From contig NZ_CP151943.1 in assembly GCF_038592905.1 (NCBI RefSeq), positions 124,001 through 188,000 on the forward strand: a stretch of 64,000 nucleotides of DNA. Direction: 5' to 3'. Source of the DNA: Neobacillus sp. FSL H8-0543. GTDB lineage: Bacteria > Bacillota > Bacilli > Bacillales > Cytobacillaceae. The notes under the pieces were generated by a model. That model searched no databases and was not told where the DNA came from. It was given only the letters and a program-made list of their open reading frames with translations. The translations under genes and the position numbers were made by a program. Shown piece by piece: positions 55,013-63,400 of the stretch (the stretch's first letter is position 1; each line of letters starts with the position of its first letter).

Positions 55013-56107
55013 TTAGATTATTTTAAGCTTATCTTTCATTTTCTCATCAAGGAGTTGAAATGCTTTTCTTAGTGCCTCCTTTGGTATTTGCCCATACAAA
55101 TCCCCAATGCTTACTTCGTAATTGGTTGTTACGTTATTCCCTACCCTAAGATAACTGGTTAAACCGATTCCTGTTTCCAGATAGATTTCGGTTAATGTGG
55201 CTTCTACCACTTCTTTTGGTGCATCAAAATACACATGAAACATATTGGATACAGGCTTCAACGGCAAAGTAGAAACGGCATGACACTGATTATAATACTC
55301 AGCAAGTTCCTTTGCACAGAGATAATACTGATTCATTTTGTCTACCCGCTTATCAAAATAATAATCAGCACTAAGGATATACGGATAAAGGCTAATTAAA
55401 TCACCACCATGACGCCGTTTCCATACCTTAGATTTTTCTGTAAACTCTGTATTTCCTGCAAGAATCGCTCCAGCAATCCCACCGATTCCTTTGTATAAAG
55501 AAACATAGACACTATCAAAAAGCGCACAGATTTCCACGGCAGATTTTTCATAAAAGGGAAGAATCTCAAATAATCGAGCACCATCCAAATGTAATTTGAT
55601 GCCCTTTTCCTTACAATAAGCTGAAATCGCTTCAAGTGTTTCATAGGCAGGTAGCTGACCACCAATCTCCCTCTGTGGTAACTCAAGCAATAAACAGGCA
55701 ATCTCCTCTTCCAAACCCACCACATCTTCTAGTTGAATCACACGATCCTTATCCGCCAACAAAATTGTCTCAATATGATGCAATTCTTTTAAGCCATCTT
55801 CTTCATGAATCTCTAAATGACTTAATGGATGATAAGCAACCTTTTTTATTCTCAACTCATCACACCATATCCGTAAGGCGATTTGCTGTGTCATCGTTCC
55901 ACTAGGAAAAAATACAGCAGCCTCTTTTCCTAAATACTTCGCCATCTTCTCTTGGAACTCGTCGATTATTTTTCCCTTACCGTAATGATCACCATCCTCT
56001 TGGCCATCCCATTTCACTAATGCCTCTTTTAAAACTTGAATATTCCGTGGACCATTTCCAGCTACTTTGTATTTTGTTTGTTTATAAAAGTCTGAAAAAC
56101 TATTCAT
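55013..56107 (-). CDS. Threonine aldolase/beta-eliminating lyase family protein
   Basis: 364-aa fold-type I PLP enzyme. PLP Lys in SLYKGIGGIAGAIL; cofactor Asp in LHLDGARLFE; N-terminal GKGKIIDEFQEKMAKYLGKEAAVFFPSGTMTQQIAL. Low-specificity threonine aldolases cleave threonine to glycine and acetaldehyde; the beta-substituted reaction could equally be another. Second gene of a pair: the dehydrogenase gene ends 26 bp upstream. Confidence 0.87.
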   Translation of the reverse strand: MNSFSDFYKQTKYKVAGNGPRNIQVLKEALVKWDGQEDGDHYGKGKIIDEFQEKMAKYLGKEAAVFFPSGTMTQQIALRIWCDELRIKKVAYHPLSHLEIHEEDGLKELHHIETILLADKDRVIQLEDVVGLEEEIACLLLELPQREIGGQLPAYETLEAISAYCKEKGIKLHLDGARLFEILPFYEKSAVEICALFDSVYVSLYKGIGGIAGAILAGNTEFTEKSKVWKRRHGGDLISLYPYILSADYYFDKRVDKMNQYYLCAKELAEYYNQCHAVSTLPLKPVSNMFHVYFDAPKEVVEATLTEIYLETGIGLTSYLRVGNNVTTNYEVSIGDLYGQIPKEALRKAFQLLDEKMKDKLKII

Positions 56108-56133
56108 TTGATTAGGCTCCCCTCGATCCTTTG

Positions 56134-57066
56134 TTAATAGCCCTTTTTTACATTCACTTCGTTATCCAGTGGTTTATTTTCTTCGATATTTTTTAGCGTT
56201 TCAAGAAAACAGTTTACCCCTTCTTCCGGTGTGGTAACAGCTGAAATATGGGGGGTGATATGTATGTTTGGATGATTCCAAAATCGGTGATTCTCTGGAA
56301 GTGGCTCGTGGGTAAAAACATCGAGCACAGCAAATTTGAGATGGTTGTCATACAATGCCCGAAGCAATGCTTCCTCATCAACAGTTGCGCCTCTTCCCAC
56401 ATTGATGAATCCTGCACTTGATAAACGATTAAAAATATTTTTAGAAAACAGATTTTCCGTTTGCTCTGTCAACGGTAAGGTGTTGATGAGATAATTCATT
56501 TCATTTATCTGAGAAAAATGAGAATCAACAGTCATCACTTCTTTAAAATAATCCTTTTCTTTTCCGCTTAAGGAAACGCCGTAGACATCTACACCTAGTC
56601 CAGTTAATACTTTTGCTGTCATTTGACCAATTTCACCGGTTCCATAAATCATTACTTTTTGGTCACTTATTAATTTTGGCGTGATTGGTCCCCAATTTCT
56701 TTTCAATTGTAAGGCATGAAAGTGGTCATGCAACTGGACATCTTTTAGTATGTAACTTAAACAATATTCAGCAATTCGTTGTCCAAAAGAACAGATTGTT
56801 CGTGTTAGCAAAACATCTTCCTGCCAATCCCTCTTAAATAAAAATCGATCCACACCTGCACCAAGCGAGTGCACCCACTTGATATGACTGAAATCATAGG
56901 AAGACTTTACATTAAAAGAAACAAACGCATCCGCCCACAATAAATCCTCCTGCTTCATTTCATCTTCGGTAAGATAACGAAAATCCTTATGAATATCATC
57001 TTTTTCTATTAAGGATTTGATCTCTTTGTACATTGGGCTCACAACTAGGATATTATTTATCTTCAT
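56134..57066 (-). CDS. D-2-hydroxyacid dehydrogenase
   Basis: 310-aa NAD(P)-dependent enzyme of the D-isomer-specific family. Rossmann motif MIYGTGEIGQMTAKVL, INTLPLTEQTENLF, the RGATVDEEALL substrate Arg region, and VFTHEPLPENHRFWNHPNIHITPHIS containing the catalytic Glu and His. Closest in pattern to GhrA-like glyoxylate/hydroxypyruvate reductases. Operon with the threonine aldolase, and both may handle glycine- or serine-related acids (inference). Confidence 0.88.
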   Translation of the reverse strand: MKINNILVVSPMYKEIKSLIEKDDIHKDFRYLTEDEMKQEDLLWADAFVSFNVKSSYDFSHIKWVHSLGAGVDRFLFKRDWQEDVLLTRTICSFGQRIAEYCLSYILKDVQLHDHFHALQLKRNWGPITPKLISDQKVMIYGTGEIGQMTAKVLTGLGVDVYGVSLSGKEKDYFKEVMTVDSHFSQINEMNYLINTLPLTEQTENLFSKNIFNRLSSAGFINVGRGATVDEEALLRALYDNHLKFAVLDVFTHEPLPENHRFWNHPNIHITPHISAVTTPEEGVNCFLETLKNIEENKPLDNEVNVKKGY

Positions 57067-57137
57067 ATTTTCACCTCTTTACTAATTGTAATGGCAAAAG
57101 GAAAAAACGAAAAGTGCCAGGCACCTGACACTTCCAC

Positions 57138-57335
57138 TTATAAGCTTTTACCTTTTTCGTAAAAGTTGTTCATATCTTCTTTTGGTACAAGTGAACCGCC
57201 CGTTGCCCAGACAATATGTGTAGCATTTTTTAGGTTTGTATAATCGGAGGTTGCGATTTTACTAGGTCCAAGCAGACCAGATGCTGCTGAGTGTTCGACA
57301 AAGATTCCCTCACTGTCCGCATGTGTGACCAGTAT
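57138..57335 (-). pseudogene. C-terminal fragment of D-serine ammonia-lyase (dsdA)
   Basis: 66 open codons read ADSEGIFVEHSAASGLLGPSKIAT..., then NATHIVWATGGSLVPKEDM and a stop. This is the conserved C-terminal end of D-serine dehydratase, with the G-rich PLP-phosphate region and ATGG motif. The frame is closed upstream by TAA near 57336, and no remaining N-terminal domain or start exists in the gap. So it is a dead remnant. A hairpin element AGTGCCAGG/CCTGACACT follows (57112-57131). Confidence 0.8.
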
Positions 57336-57368
57336 TTAAATAAATCATTATCTTCAAAAATGTCCACA

Positions 57369-57402
57369 ACAAAAGGGCTGGATTTGGAAATCCAAGCCCT
57401 TC
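57369..57402 (-). terminator. Terminator of the 75-aa gene
   Basis: AAGGGCTTGGATTT/AAATCCAGCCCTT stem (one bulge) with minus-strand tail TTTTGTTG. Confidence 0.8.
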
Positions 57403-57434
57403 AAGAACAGGGATTTGAAAATTACCATGTTCCC

Positions 57435-57662
57435 CTAAATTCTCTTTTTCACATCTTCTCTTAATGATTCAATTATGTTATCTGGTAAATCCGCTGGAAG
57501 TGAGGTGCCATTTTCGAACACCCATTTATTCATTATTTCAAGATCAGCCTTTTTAAATGTTATGCTATAATTTTTACTTTTGTAGGTAAAATCAGCTGTC
57601 ACATATTCTTCAACAGCAAAGTCATCGTCAATGATCATATTATTTATTTCATATGGATTCAC
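57435..57662 (-). CDS. Small hypothetical protein
   Basis: 75 aa, acidic (MNPYEINNMIIDDDFAVEEY), then YKSKNYSITFKKADLEIMNKWVFENG and a basic helix ending LREDVKKRI. Looks like a compact alpha/beta domain. Not recognised. GTG 57662 with AAGGGGAA. Monocistronic, own terminator. Confidence 0.6.
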   Translation of the reverse strand: MNPYEINNMIIDDDFAVEEYVTADFTYKSKNYSITFKKADLEIMNKWVFENGTSLPADLPDNIIESLREDVKKRI

Positions 57663-57760
57663 GGCAGGTTCCCCTTTTTAACAGTCTTATCTATAGAGTT
57701 AACTTTTTCTAATTGTTTATTCCCTCTTTTACCAAAACCCCAAAGTATCTTTTCACACTC

Positions 57761-57808
57761 AAAAAAAAGGTGCAAGGACTATCGATCGTTTGATAGCACT
57801 TGTCACCT
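57761..57808 (-). terminator. Terminator of the nitroreductase/DUF6092 operon
   Basis: AGGTGACAAG/CTTGCACCT stem (one mismatch) with a TTTTTTTT tail on the minus strand. Confidence 0.8.
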
Positions 57809-57824
57809 ATTTTGTCGTGTGATT

Positions 57825-58139
57825 TCATTTATTAATTGAGAGGACAACAAGCCCAAGGACTGAATCGTCAATTGCTCTTCCAAACCCTTGCGGATCCGTC
57901 ATAGCACGCCATCTTTCTTTCCTTACAGCCGATAATGCTAGTTCAAGTGCTTCATCCTTAATGCCTGCTTCTTGAAGAAGATGCAAAGCTCTTTCCATGG
58001 AATCTACCATTCTCATCGCTCCATAGCTATGTGGCTCCCTGTATAGCCCTTTGGCACTTGTAAGGGTATATGCCACATAGTCCCGAAGTTGTTCAAGAAT
58101 TTGATCTGCGGTTTTAGTGGTTGTTTCCATACTGGTCAT
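57825..58139 (-). CDS. DUF6092-family protein
   Basis: 104 aa, helical. TADQILEQLRDYVAYTLTSAKGLYREPHSYGAMRMVDSMERAL matches the DUF6092 family of unknown function. It overlaps the end of the upstream nitroreductase by 26 bp; GGAGGT is 8 nt before its ATG. Co-transcribed with two nitroreductases, so perhaps a partner of them. Confidence 0.75.
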   Translation of the reverse strand: MTSMETTTKTADQILEQLRDYVAYTLTSAKGLYREPHSYGAMRMVDSMERALHLLQEAGIKDEALELALSAVRKERWRAMTDPQGFGRAIDDSVLGLVVLSINK

Positions 58140-58641
58140 ACGAAATTACCTCCAATACCTTTTTACTTGTTTTCGATCGTGGCGGCATGTCTGCGTAACC
58201 CAGACTGATTAATAGCTCTGGTTCAATTTCTTCTGGCAGTCCTAGTACCTTTTTAATAGATTCACGATGGAACGAACGCACAGGACAATTTCCAATATCA
58301 TTTGAATGAGCTATTAAAAGAATATAAGCAGCAGCTATTCCAAGATTGACGAAACGAAGGACTTCAGCCGTATCGATTCCTCCGCGAATCAATGACTCCG
58401 TTGCGTTCGAGCATAGGACAACTACAGCTGCTGGGTCTCCAGATAACCCTGGTGCAAACCGTTTGATAAGTCTTAATTGTTGTTCATCCTGAACAATCAC
58501 AAAATGGGATTCTTGCGCGTTACTTCCTGAGGGACTATGTAGAATCGCATTTTCAATTTCCTGTATCATTTCTGGTGGTAATGTCCGCTGTTCAAAGGAT
58601 CGAGTGCTTCTCCTTGATTTTACTGCATCAATTACTTTCAT
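58114..58641 (-). CDS. Nitroreductase-family flavoprotein, short form
   Basis: 175 aa. FMN-binding N-terminus AVKSRRSTRSFEQRTLPPEM, ENAILHSPSGSNAQESHFVIV, and the C-terminal PEEIEPELLISLGYAD. Typical NAD(P)H-dependent nitroreductase/flavin reductase fold; functions as a homodimer or perhaps a heterodimer with the longer paralogue just upstream. ATG 58641 chosen over GTG 58653, because GGAGAGGG is at a better distance. Confidence 0.87.
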   Translation of the reverse strand: MKVIDAVKSRRSTRSFEQRTLPPEMIQEIENAILHSPSGSNAQESHFVIVQDEQQLRLIKRFAPGLSGDPAAVVVLCSNATESLIRGGIDTAEVLRFVNLGIAAAYILLIAHSNDIGNCPVRSFHRESIKKVLGLPEEIEPELLISLGYADMPPRSKTSKKVLEVISYDQYGNNH

Positions 58642-58659
58642 ATTTTTACTCACCCTCTC

Positions 58660-59523
58660 CTACTGTAATGAAAAACCCAGTTCTTCAAGAACCTGTTTCA
58701 GGTTCATTCTTAAACTCGCTGATACTGCAATCGTTTCAGGGCGCGTACACCTTCGAGCTGTATGCTCACACCAGCCATACTCCACGCCCTTTTTTTCCGG
58801 TTCTCCTGCTAAAGAAACTCTGCGACCATCGTATGTTCTCCGTGAAATCATGGTTTGATCATACTCGGCCAATTTTTCATCGAGAACCTTCGTGGAGTAT
58901 GTTTCTTTATGAACCGTCACTTGTTCAGGAAGTCGAGGTTTAACACCTCTCCTCATTCCCTCTCGCTCAAATCCTATCGCTAAACCTGATACAACAAACA
59001 CACCCTTCGGCAGGGTAAGCTCCTCAGCTACCACTTTTGGATTATTCCTAATAGATCCAACAGGACAAGACACAAGTCCAAGCGATTCAGCAGCTACCAG
59101 TGCGTTTTGTAATGCCAACGACGCATCTACGGCAGCGAGTAAAAACATCTCTAGCGTCTCAGCCGCAAATTTATGCCCTTGCCTTGCGGTTACATACTTT
59201 AACCTATAGATATCAGCACAAAACAAGAGAAAAACAGGTGCCTCTCTAATAAAGTTTTGATTTCCAGATAAAGTGGCTAGTTTATCTTTTCGCTGTTCAT
59301 CCTTTACGATTATAATACTGTAAGCCTGAAGGTTAGATGAAGTGGGTGCACTACGGGCAGCAGTAATTATCGCCTCCAGAACTCCCTCAGATAAAGGCTT
59401 TGGAAGAAAACCCCTAATAGATTCATGTGCAGTGAGGGTCTCAATCGTTTGATTAAGTAGGTCACTAGGCAGGTTAATCCCTTCTAATTCCAACCTACTG
59501 GCAGTATTGACGGCTATTGTCAT
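58660..59523 (-). CDS. Nitroreductase-family flavoprotein (NfrA-like)
   Basis: 287 aa, with the long C-terminal extension of the NfrA/FRP type. Signatures HESIRGFLPKPLSEGVLEAIITAARSAPTSSNLQAYSIIIV, AAESLGLVSCPVGSIRNNP, and GLAIGFEREGMRRGVKPRLP with the NADPH/FMN-binding arginines. First gene of a three-gene operon; the second nitroreductase follows with a 18-bp gap to its ATG. Natural electron acceptor unknown. Confidence 0.87.
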   Translation of the reverse strand: MTIAVNTASRLELEGINLPSDLLNQTIETLTAHESIRGFLPKPLSEGVLEAIITAARSAPTSSNLQAYSIIIVKDEQRKDKLATLSGNQNFIREAPVFLLFCADIYRLKYVTARQGHKFAAETLEMFLLAAVDASLALQNALVAAESLGLVSCPVGSIRNNPKVVAEELTLPKGVFVVSGLAIGFEREGMRRGVKPRLPEQVTVHKETYSTKVLDEKLAEYDQTMISRRTYDGRRVSLAGEPEKKGVEYGWCEHTARRCTRPETIAVSASLRMNLKQVLEELGFSLQ

Positions 59524-59603
59524 AATGAACCTCCCCTTTACATTTGCATGCTTGCCCTGTTCATCTGCTTCACTTGTTTCAATTAAATTAGTATTATGTG
59601 TGA

Positions 59604-59653
59604 TTAGGCTGTGTTATTATTTAGTGTTGATTTTTTCCTTTAACACAGCCTAA
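59604..59653. repeat. Long inverted repeat after the OPT/DUF917 operon
   Basis: 13-bp perfect arms TTAGGCTGTGTTA and TAACACAGCCTAA separated by 24 bp. There is no T-run, so it may act as a processing or boundary element; it also lies upstream of the nitroreductase operon. Confidence 0.6.
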
Positions 59654-59668
59654 GATTAAAGAATAAAA

Positions 59669-60616
59669 TTATTTTTTCAATTTCCCTTTTTCCATTAGTA
59701 ATTCATTATTAATATAGACATCTGGTTTAGTTACTACCCCATCGATGTGTACTCCTGCTGAGATGGTACCCCCGAAGGTATTGTTGCTTCCAAATGCAAC
59801 ATGAATAGTTCCATATACTTTTTCATCTTCAAGAACTACTCCTGTAATCCTGGCTTTATCGTTCGTTCCGATTCCAAATTCCCCCAGAAATCTGCCATCA
59901 GTATCACCCAATATCGCCAATAGTTTTGGCGCTGCCTCTCCTTCTGCATTAACAATTCGGCCATTATCAATAGTTAGCAGGACAGGAGAATCTAGCTTTC
60001 CGATACCTGCAATCGATCCGTCAATGACAATTTTTCCGTTTGCCGACCCTTCTATTGGAGCAATATATGCTTCGCCAGAAGGTAGATTTCCAGACTCTCC
60101 AGAATTTAAGTACATTCCCGTACTTTGAATACCGTCCCTTCCAGCAATGGAGAAAGACAATGAATAACCGTCTTTATCAATCCTAACGGTTTGACCTTTT
60201 GTAAGTATAGCGGTCATACGATCTGTTAAAATTTTTACTTGGGAATAATCAGCTGAAATAGCTCCTTCTAAAAACATATCCTTTGTTATACCTGGCATCG
60301 TGGCTATGCGAGTCCCAGATGATGCTGCATTCTTTCTTGCTTGTGTATGTGTTAACGAATGTTCTGTTATGCATACAACCACATCCGACTCGATCATGGC
60401 TGCTGTTACGGTAGCGGGTGGTTCCTCACCAGATTTTTGCCGTTCTTCCATGACAAGAAGCATCGCTTCCGCATTAAGTAATTTACCTGCTTCGTATAAG
60501 GATTCACCAAGTTCCTTCTTAACATCATCCGTTACTACAAGAAACATTTCATTTTCTTTAAGCCCTAAGCATGTTTCTAATACATATTTACTGATTTCGA
60601 TTAATTGCTTTTTCAT
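59669..60616 (-). CDS. M29/NicX-like aminopeptidase-family protein
   Basis: 315 aa. Resembles the leucyl aminopeptidase (M29)/2,5-dihydroxypyridine dioxygenase NicX group: C-terminal EFGIGTNDKARITG...TIHVAFGSNNTFGGTISAGVHIDGVVTKPDVYIN is the metal-site region, with the Glu, His and Asp ligands expected (GEFGIG, HVAFG, HIDG). The N-terminal part is a Rossmann-like segment (FLVVTDDVKKELGESLYEAGK). It could be a peptidase or an amidohydrolase-like dioxygenase. Last gene of the operon; ATG 60616 has AAGG at 9 nt. Confidence 0.72.
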   Translation of the reverse strand: MKKQLIEISKYVLETCLGLKENEMFLVVTDDVKKELGESLYEAGKLLNAEAMLLVMEERQKSGEEPPATVTAAMIESDVVVCITEHSLTHTQARKNAASSGTRIATMPGITKDMFLEGAISADYSQVKILTDRMTAILTKGQTVRIDKDGYSLSFSIAGRDGIQSTGMYLNSGESGNLPSGEAYIAPIEGSANGKIVIDGSIAGIGKLDSPVLLTIDNGRIVNAEGEAAPKLLAILGDTDGRFLGEFGIGTNDKARITGVVLEDEKVYGTIHVAFGSNNTFGGTISAGVHIDGVVTKPDVYINNELLMEKGKLKK

Positions 60617-60631
60617 TTTTCTCATCCTTTT

Positions 60632-61303
60632 TTAAATCATTTCTGATGTTAGTTTAGCCATTATTGAATTTGACAGAATTACAGGTAAACCTGTTGCTCG
60701 CGAAACCATTTCACGCGCTTGCTCTGTGTAACCCATGCAATCTAGTAAAATAATATCGACTTTGTTTTTAAGTTCATTTGCCGCTTTTTCATAGCTTGCA
60801 GAATCATTCATATATGGTGAGGCAACCGCAAAAACTGGGGCCAACCCAAAGGGTGAATATTTCGGTTCAAGAAGGTCTCTTTGCTCAGTTAGAGGGACGA
60901 TTACTCCAAACCTACGGTTAGCGACCAGCGCCTTAACTGTTGGAGGAATAATATGATCTGGTTCAATTAAATATGAACTGTGCGTCGTAAGTCCGGGGAA
61001 GACCCCTGTGCATAGGAGTAAAATTTGTTTAATTCCTAAACTTTCAAGATCGTTAATCTTTTCTTGTAAAATGGGTTTTATTTTCTCACGGGACATAATG
61101 ACAGATTCATTCGATACTAATCGGGAGGTTAACACATAATCGTCATTATCTGGATACAAATTTTTTTCAATAAATTCCTTCGTCATTCCATCTAAAACCC
61201 CAACCTGGACAAGTTCTGCACGTCCTTCCAAATATTTCTCAATAATTGGGGCAACATCGTTTCGCGGTGCTTGACCGATGGTAATCATTCCTAATCTCTC
61301 CAT
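60632..61303 (-). CDS. AroM-family protein (Asp/Glu racemase-like)
   Basis: 223 aa. Begins RLGMITIGQAPRNDVAPI, the AroM signature. It carries two cysteines at the places used by aspartate/glutamate/hydantoin racemases: LLLCTGVFPGL (first half) and ILLDCMGYTEQA (second half). AroM function is unknown; a racemase or isomerase role is inferred from these cysteines and the context. ATG 61303 chosen: GGGGGT is 7 nt upstream; the ATG at 61318 has no SD. Confidence 0.8.
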   Translation of the reverse strand: MERLGMITIGQAPRNDVAPIIEKYLEGRAELVQVGVLDGMTKEFIEKNLYPDNDDYVLTSRLVSNESVIMSREKIKPILQEKINDLESLGIKQILLLCTGVFPGLTTHSSYLIEPDHIIPPTVKALVANRRFGVIVPLTEQRDLLEPKYSPFGLAPVFAVASPYMNDSASYEKAANELKNKVDIILLDCMGYTEQAREMVSRATGLPVILSNSIMAKLTSEMI

Positions 61304-61359
61304 TATTACAACCCCCATTTGCTAAATGAATAAAAGGGAGCAAAACGCCCCCCTTCTGC

Positions 61360-62307
61360 TTATACTTGTGGAGACTTTTGTCCCTCTGTTTGTAAAATTT
61401 TCATTGAACCGTATAGCTCAGTGATTTTACTAAACTCATCTTTGTTATAAAATTGACAGGTTCCATTTGTTGTTTCCTTGGCAACTTCAACAGCAAAGCG
61501 GACAGCATCCGCAATGTCGGTTTCATGACTCGCACCAGTTCCGCAGCCTGGAACAACTGATTGAGCGGTTATGGCTACACCAACTACAGGTGATTCAGTA
61601 GCTACTGCAGGCTGTAGAATAGAATTAATGTGATACAAATCATTTCCATATGGTGTAATATCCTGAGTAGTAATAGGGAAAGTAACAGCAAATTGACCTG
61701 TTGTCATCTCCATAATCCTCAGTAAATCATCACTTACTCGGAGAATGTACCCTTCCTTAACAGTTGGAGAAATCGCAATTCCTTTATGGTTGATCACTCG
61801 ATTTCCCTTTGTGGTATCAATTGATATTATTGCTTCCATTTCAGGGACAACTTCATATTTATTCATGGTCAAGATATCAACCGGTGAATCCATAAAATCA
61901 ACAGGTTCATGCGGGAGTGTCGGAGCGTCTGGACAAATATGAGTGGTAACAATAACGTCACCAAGAAGCGTATCGCCTTTCGTTTGCATGTTTGCAAGCT
62001 TTAGTGCGGAAGCTACGGCTGCAACTGCTCCATCAGCATCAGAAACTAAACCAATACGGCTCGGACGAGCACCTACTCCTCCAAGACGACCCACTATTCC
62101 AACGGTAGGTGCATCTCCACCACTACTTTTTCCATTTGACCCTGGAATCACCACTTTAATAAAATCTGTGCTTCCTTTATCCCCATCAACCGTTTGGACC
62201 GTTACAGTTACATTTGCAAAAGAACTGAATAATTCCTTCACATTTTCTCCAGTGACATAGGCACTGTCTATTGTCTCAATCGCAGTTAAGGTTTGTTTAA
62301 GTACCAT
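61360..62307 (-). CDS. DUF1177-domain protein
   Basis: 315 aa. DUF1177 signatures: GIVGRLGGVGARPSRIGLVSDADGAVAAVASALKLA, IVTTHICPDAPTLPHEPVDFMDSP, and AQSVVPGCGTGASHETDIADAVRFAVE. The His/Asp/Glu-rich THICPD and GASHETD motifs look like a metal-dependent hydrolase site, but this is inference. ATG 62307 with GGGAGGAA. Follows DUF917 by 21 bp. Confidence 0.8.
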   Translation of the reverse strand: MVLKQTLTAIETIDSAYVTGENVKELFSSFANVTVTVQTVDGDKGSTDFIKVVIPGSNGKSSGGDAPTVGIVGRLGGVGARPSRIGLVSDADGAVAAVASALKLANMQTKGDTLLGDVIVTTHICPDAPTLPHEPVDFMDSPVDILTMNKYEVVPEMEAIISIDTTKGNRVINHKGIAISPTVKEGYILRVSDDLLRIMEMTTGQFAVTFPITTQDITPYGNDLYHINSILQPAVATESPVVGVAITAQSVVPGCGTGASHETDIADAVRFAVEVAKETTNGTCQFYNKDEFSKITELYGSMKILQTEGQKSPQV

Positions 62308-62328
62308 TATTCTTTCCTCCCTATTCAC

Positions 62329-63390
62329 TTAGAAGATATATTCAAGTATGGGTTTTTTTATTATTTCCTCTATAGGTTTCATTAATTTTTCATTTCTCAT
62401 TGTGCTGCTTAGGATTAACTTTTCCTTTGGAACAGTAATGACTGCTATATGTTGTCCCTTTTTGATGGCAGCTGAGACGATTGGCTCAGCCGTTCTTGCA
62501 TCAAGTGTCATGATAAGGTCTGGGAATGTTCCAAACCTTTCCCCATTCTTTTCAATCGTCATGTATTCATTCCAGACTGTTAATTCATAGGTACCATCAA
62601 TTGTTACCTTGCCTACATCAAAACCGCCTGCCGTTTCAAGAATAAACTCTGTTACTGTTCCCTCTGTAACAACTTTACCGCCAAGTTTTCTAACCACAGC
62701 ATCTATTGCCGCTTCACCCGTATGGTTTAACAAGGCTTCACCTACTTGAATTGCTTGTTGTATTGCCCCTGCTGCACCATTTTCCTTTGCGTAAGCAACA
62801 GACACAGGGTTTCTCGCAACAGCTACTAGACCACCCGCTTCAATTGATGCTTTTCGAATAATCGTTGATGCCTTGTCAAGTGAACCAGAAACGCTCAATT
62901 CTATATAATTAGCACCTTTGCCTCCCACTGCGGCCTGATAGGAAATATAATCAGTTTGCTCAGATAGATTCAAAGACCCCATTGAACCTGTTGGATGTGC
63001 CCGTCCATTACAAGGGATATCGATTACTGGGAGTCCTGTTACAGCTGATTGAAACCAGCCATTTACAGTGGTTGCGGCTCCATTTTCATTTGTAATAATC
63101 CCATGAATCGGTTTTCCAATTTTTTGTGAAAGTATATCGAACGCTCTAGCATAATGAATGGGCTTTACGAATTTTTCTTTTGCAGCAGGTGCCCCAACCA
63201 AGGAAGCTGTTACTAGCAAATCTTCTTCCTGAAGTTCATCTACTGTTTGTAATTTTGGCTGACCAATGTCTAGAGCTAGTCGCCCGATTTGAAGGCCATC
63301 TTCAATCCAGCCACCTCCGCCCCCACCAAGGATTGCACCACCATAAACTGCATACTCAACTATTTTCTTGTCTAACTTAATATTTGCCAT
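62329..63390 (-). CDS. DUF917 protein (S-methyl-thiohydantoin desulfurase-like fold)
   Basis: 353 aa. The N-terminal glycine loop GGAILGGGGGGWIEDGLQIG is the hallmark of DUF917. Other features are NGRAHPTGSMGSLNL and ENGAATTVNGWFQSAVTGLPVID. Pfam links DUF917 to S-methyl thiohydantoin desulfurase and to hydantoinase-like proteins, so a cyclic amide substrate is possible. Good SD GAGGAG. Starts 10 bp after the transporter gene. Confidence 0.82.
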   Translation of the reverse strand: MANIKLDKKIVEYAVYGGAILGGGGGGWIEDGLQIGRLALDIGQPKLQTVDELQEEDLLVTASLVGAPAAKEKFVKPIHYARAFDILSQKIGKPIHGIITNENGAATTVNGWFQSAVTGLPVIDIPCNGRAHPTGSMGSLNLSEQTDYISYQAAVGGKGANYIELSVSGSLDKASTIIRKASIEAGGLVAVARNPVSVAYAKENGAAGAIQQAIQVGEALLNHTGEAAIDAVVRKLGGKVVTEGTVTEFILETAGGFDVGKVTIDGTYELTVWNEYMTIEKNGERFGTFPDLIMTLDARTAEPIVSAAIKKGQHIAVITVPKEKLILSSTMRNEKLMKPIEEIIKKPILEYIF

Positions 63391-63400
63391 TTTATTCTCC

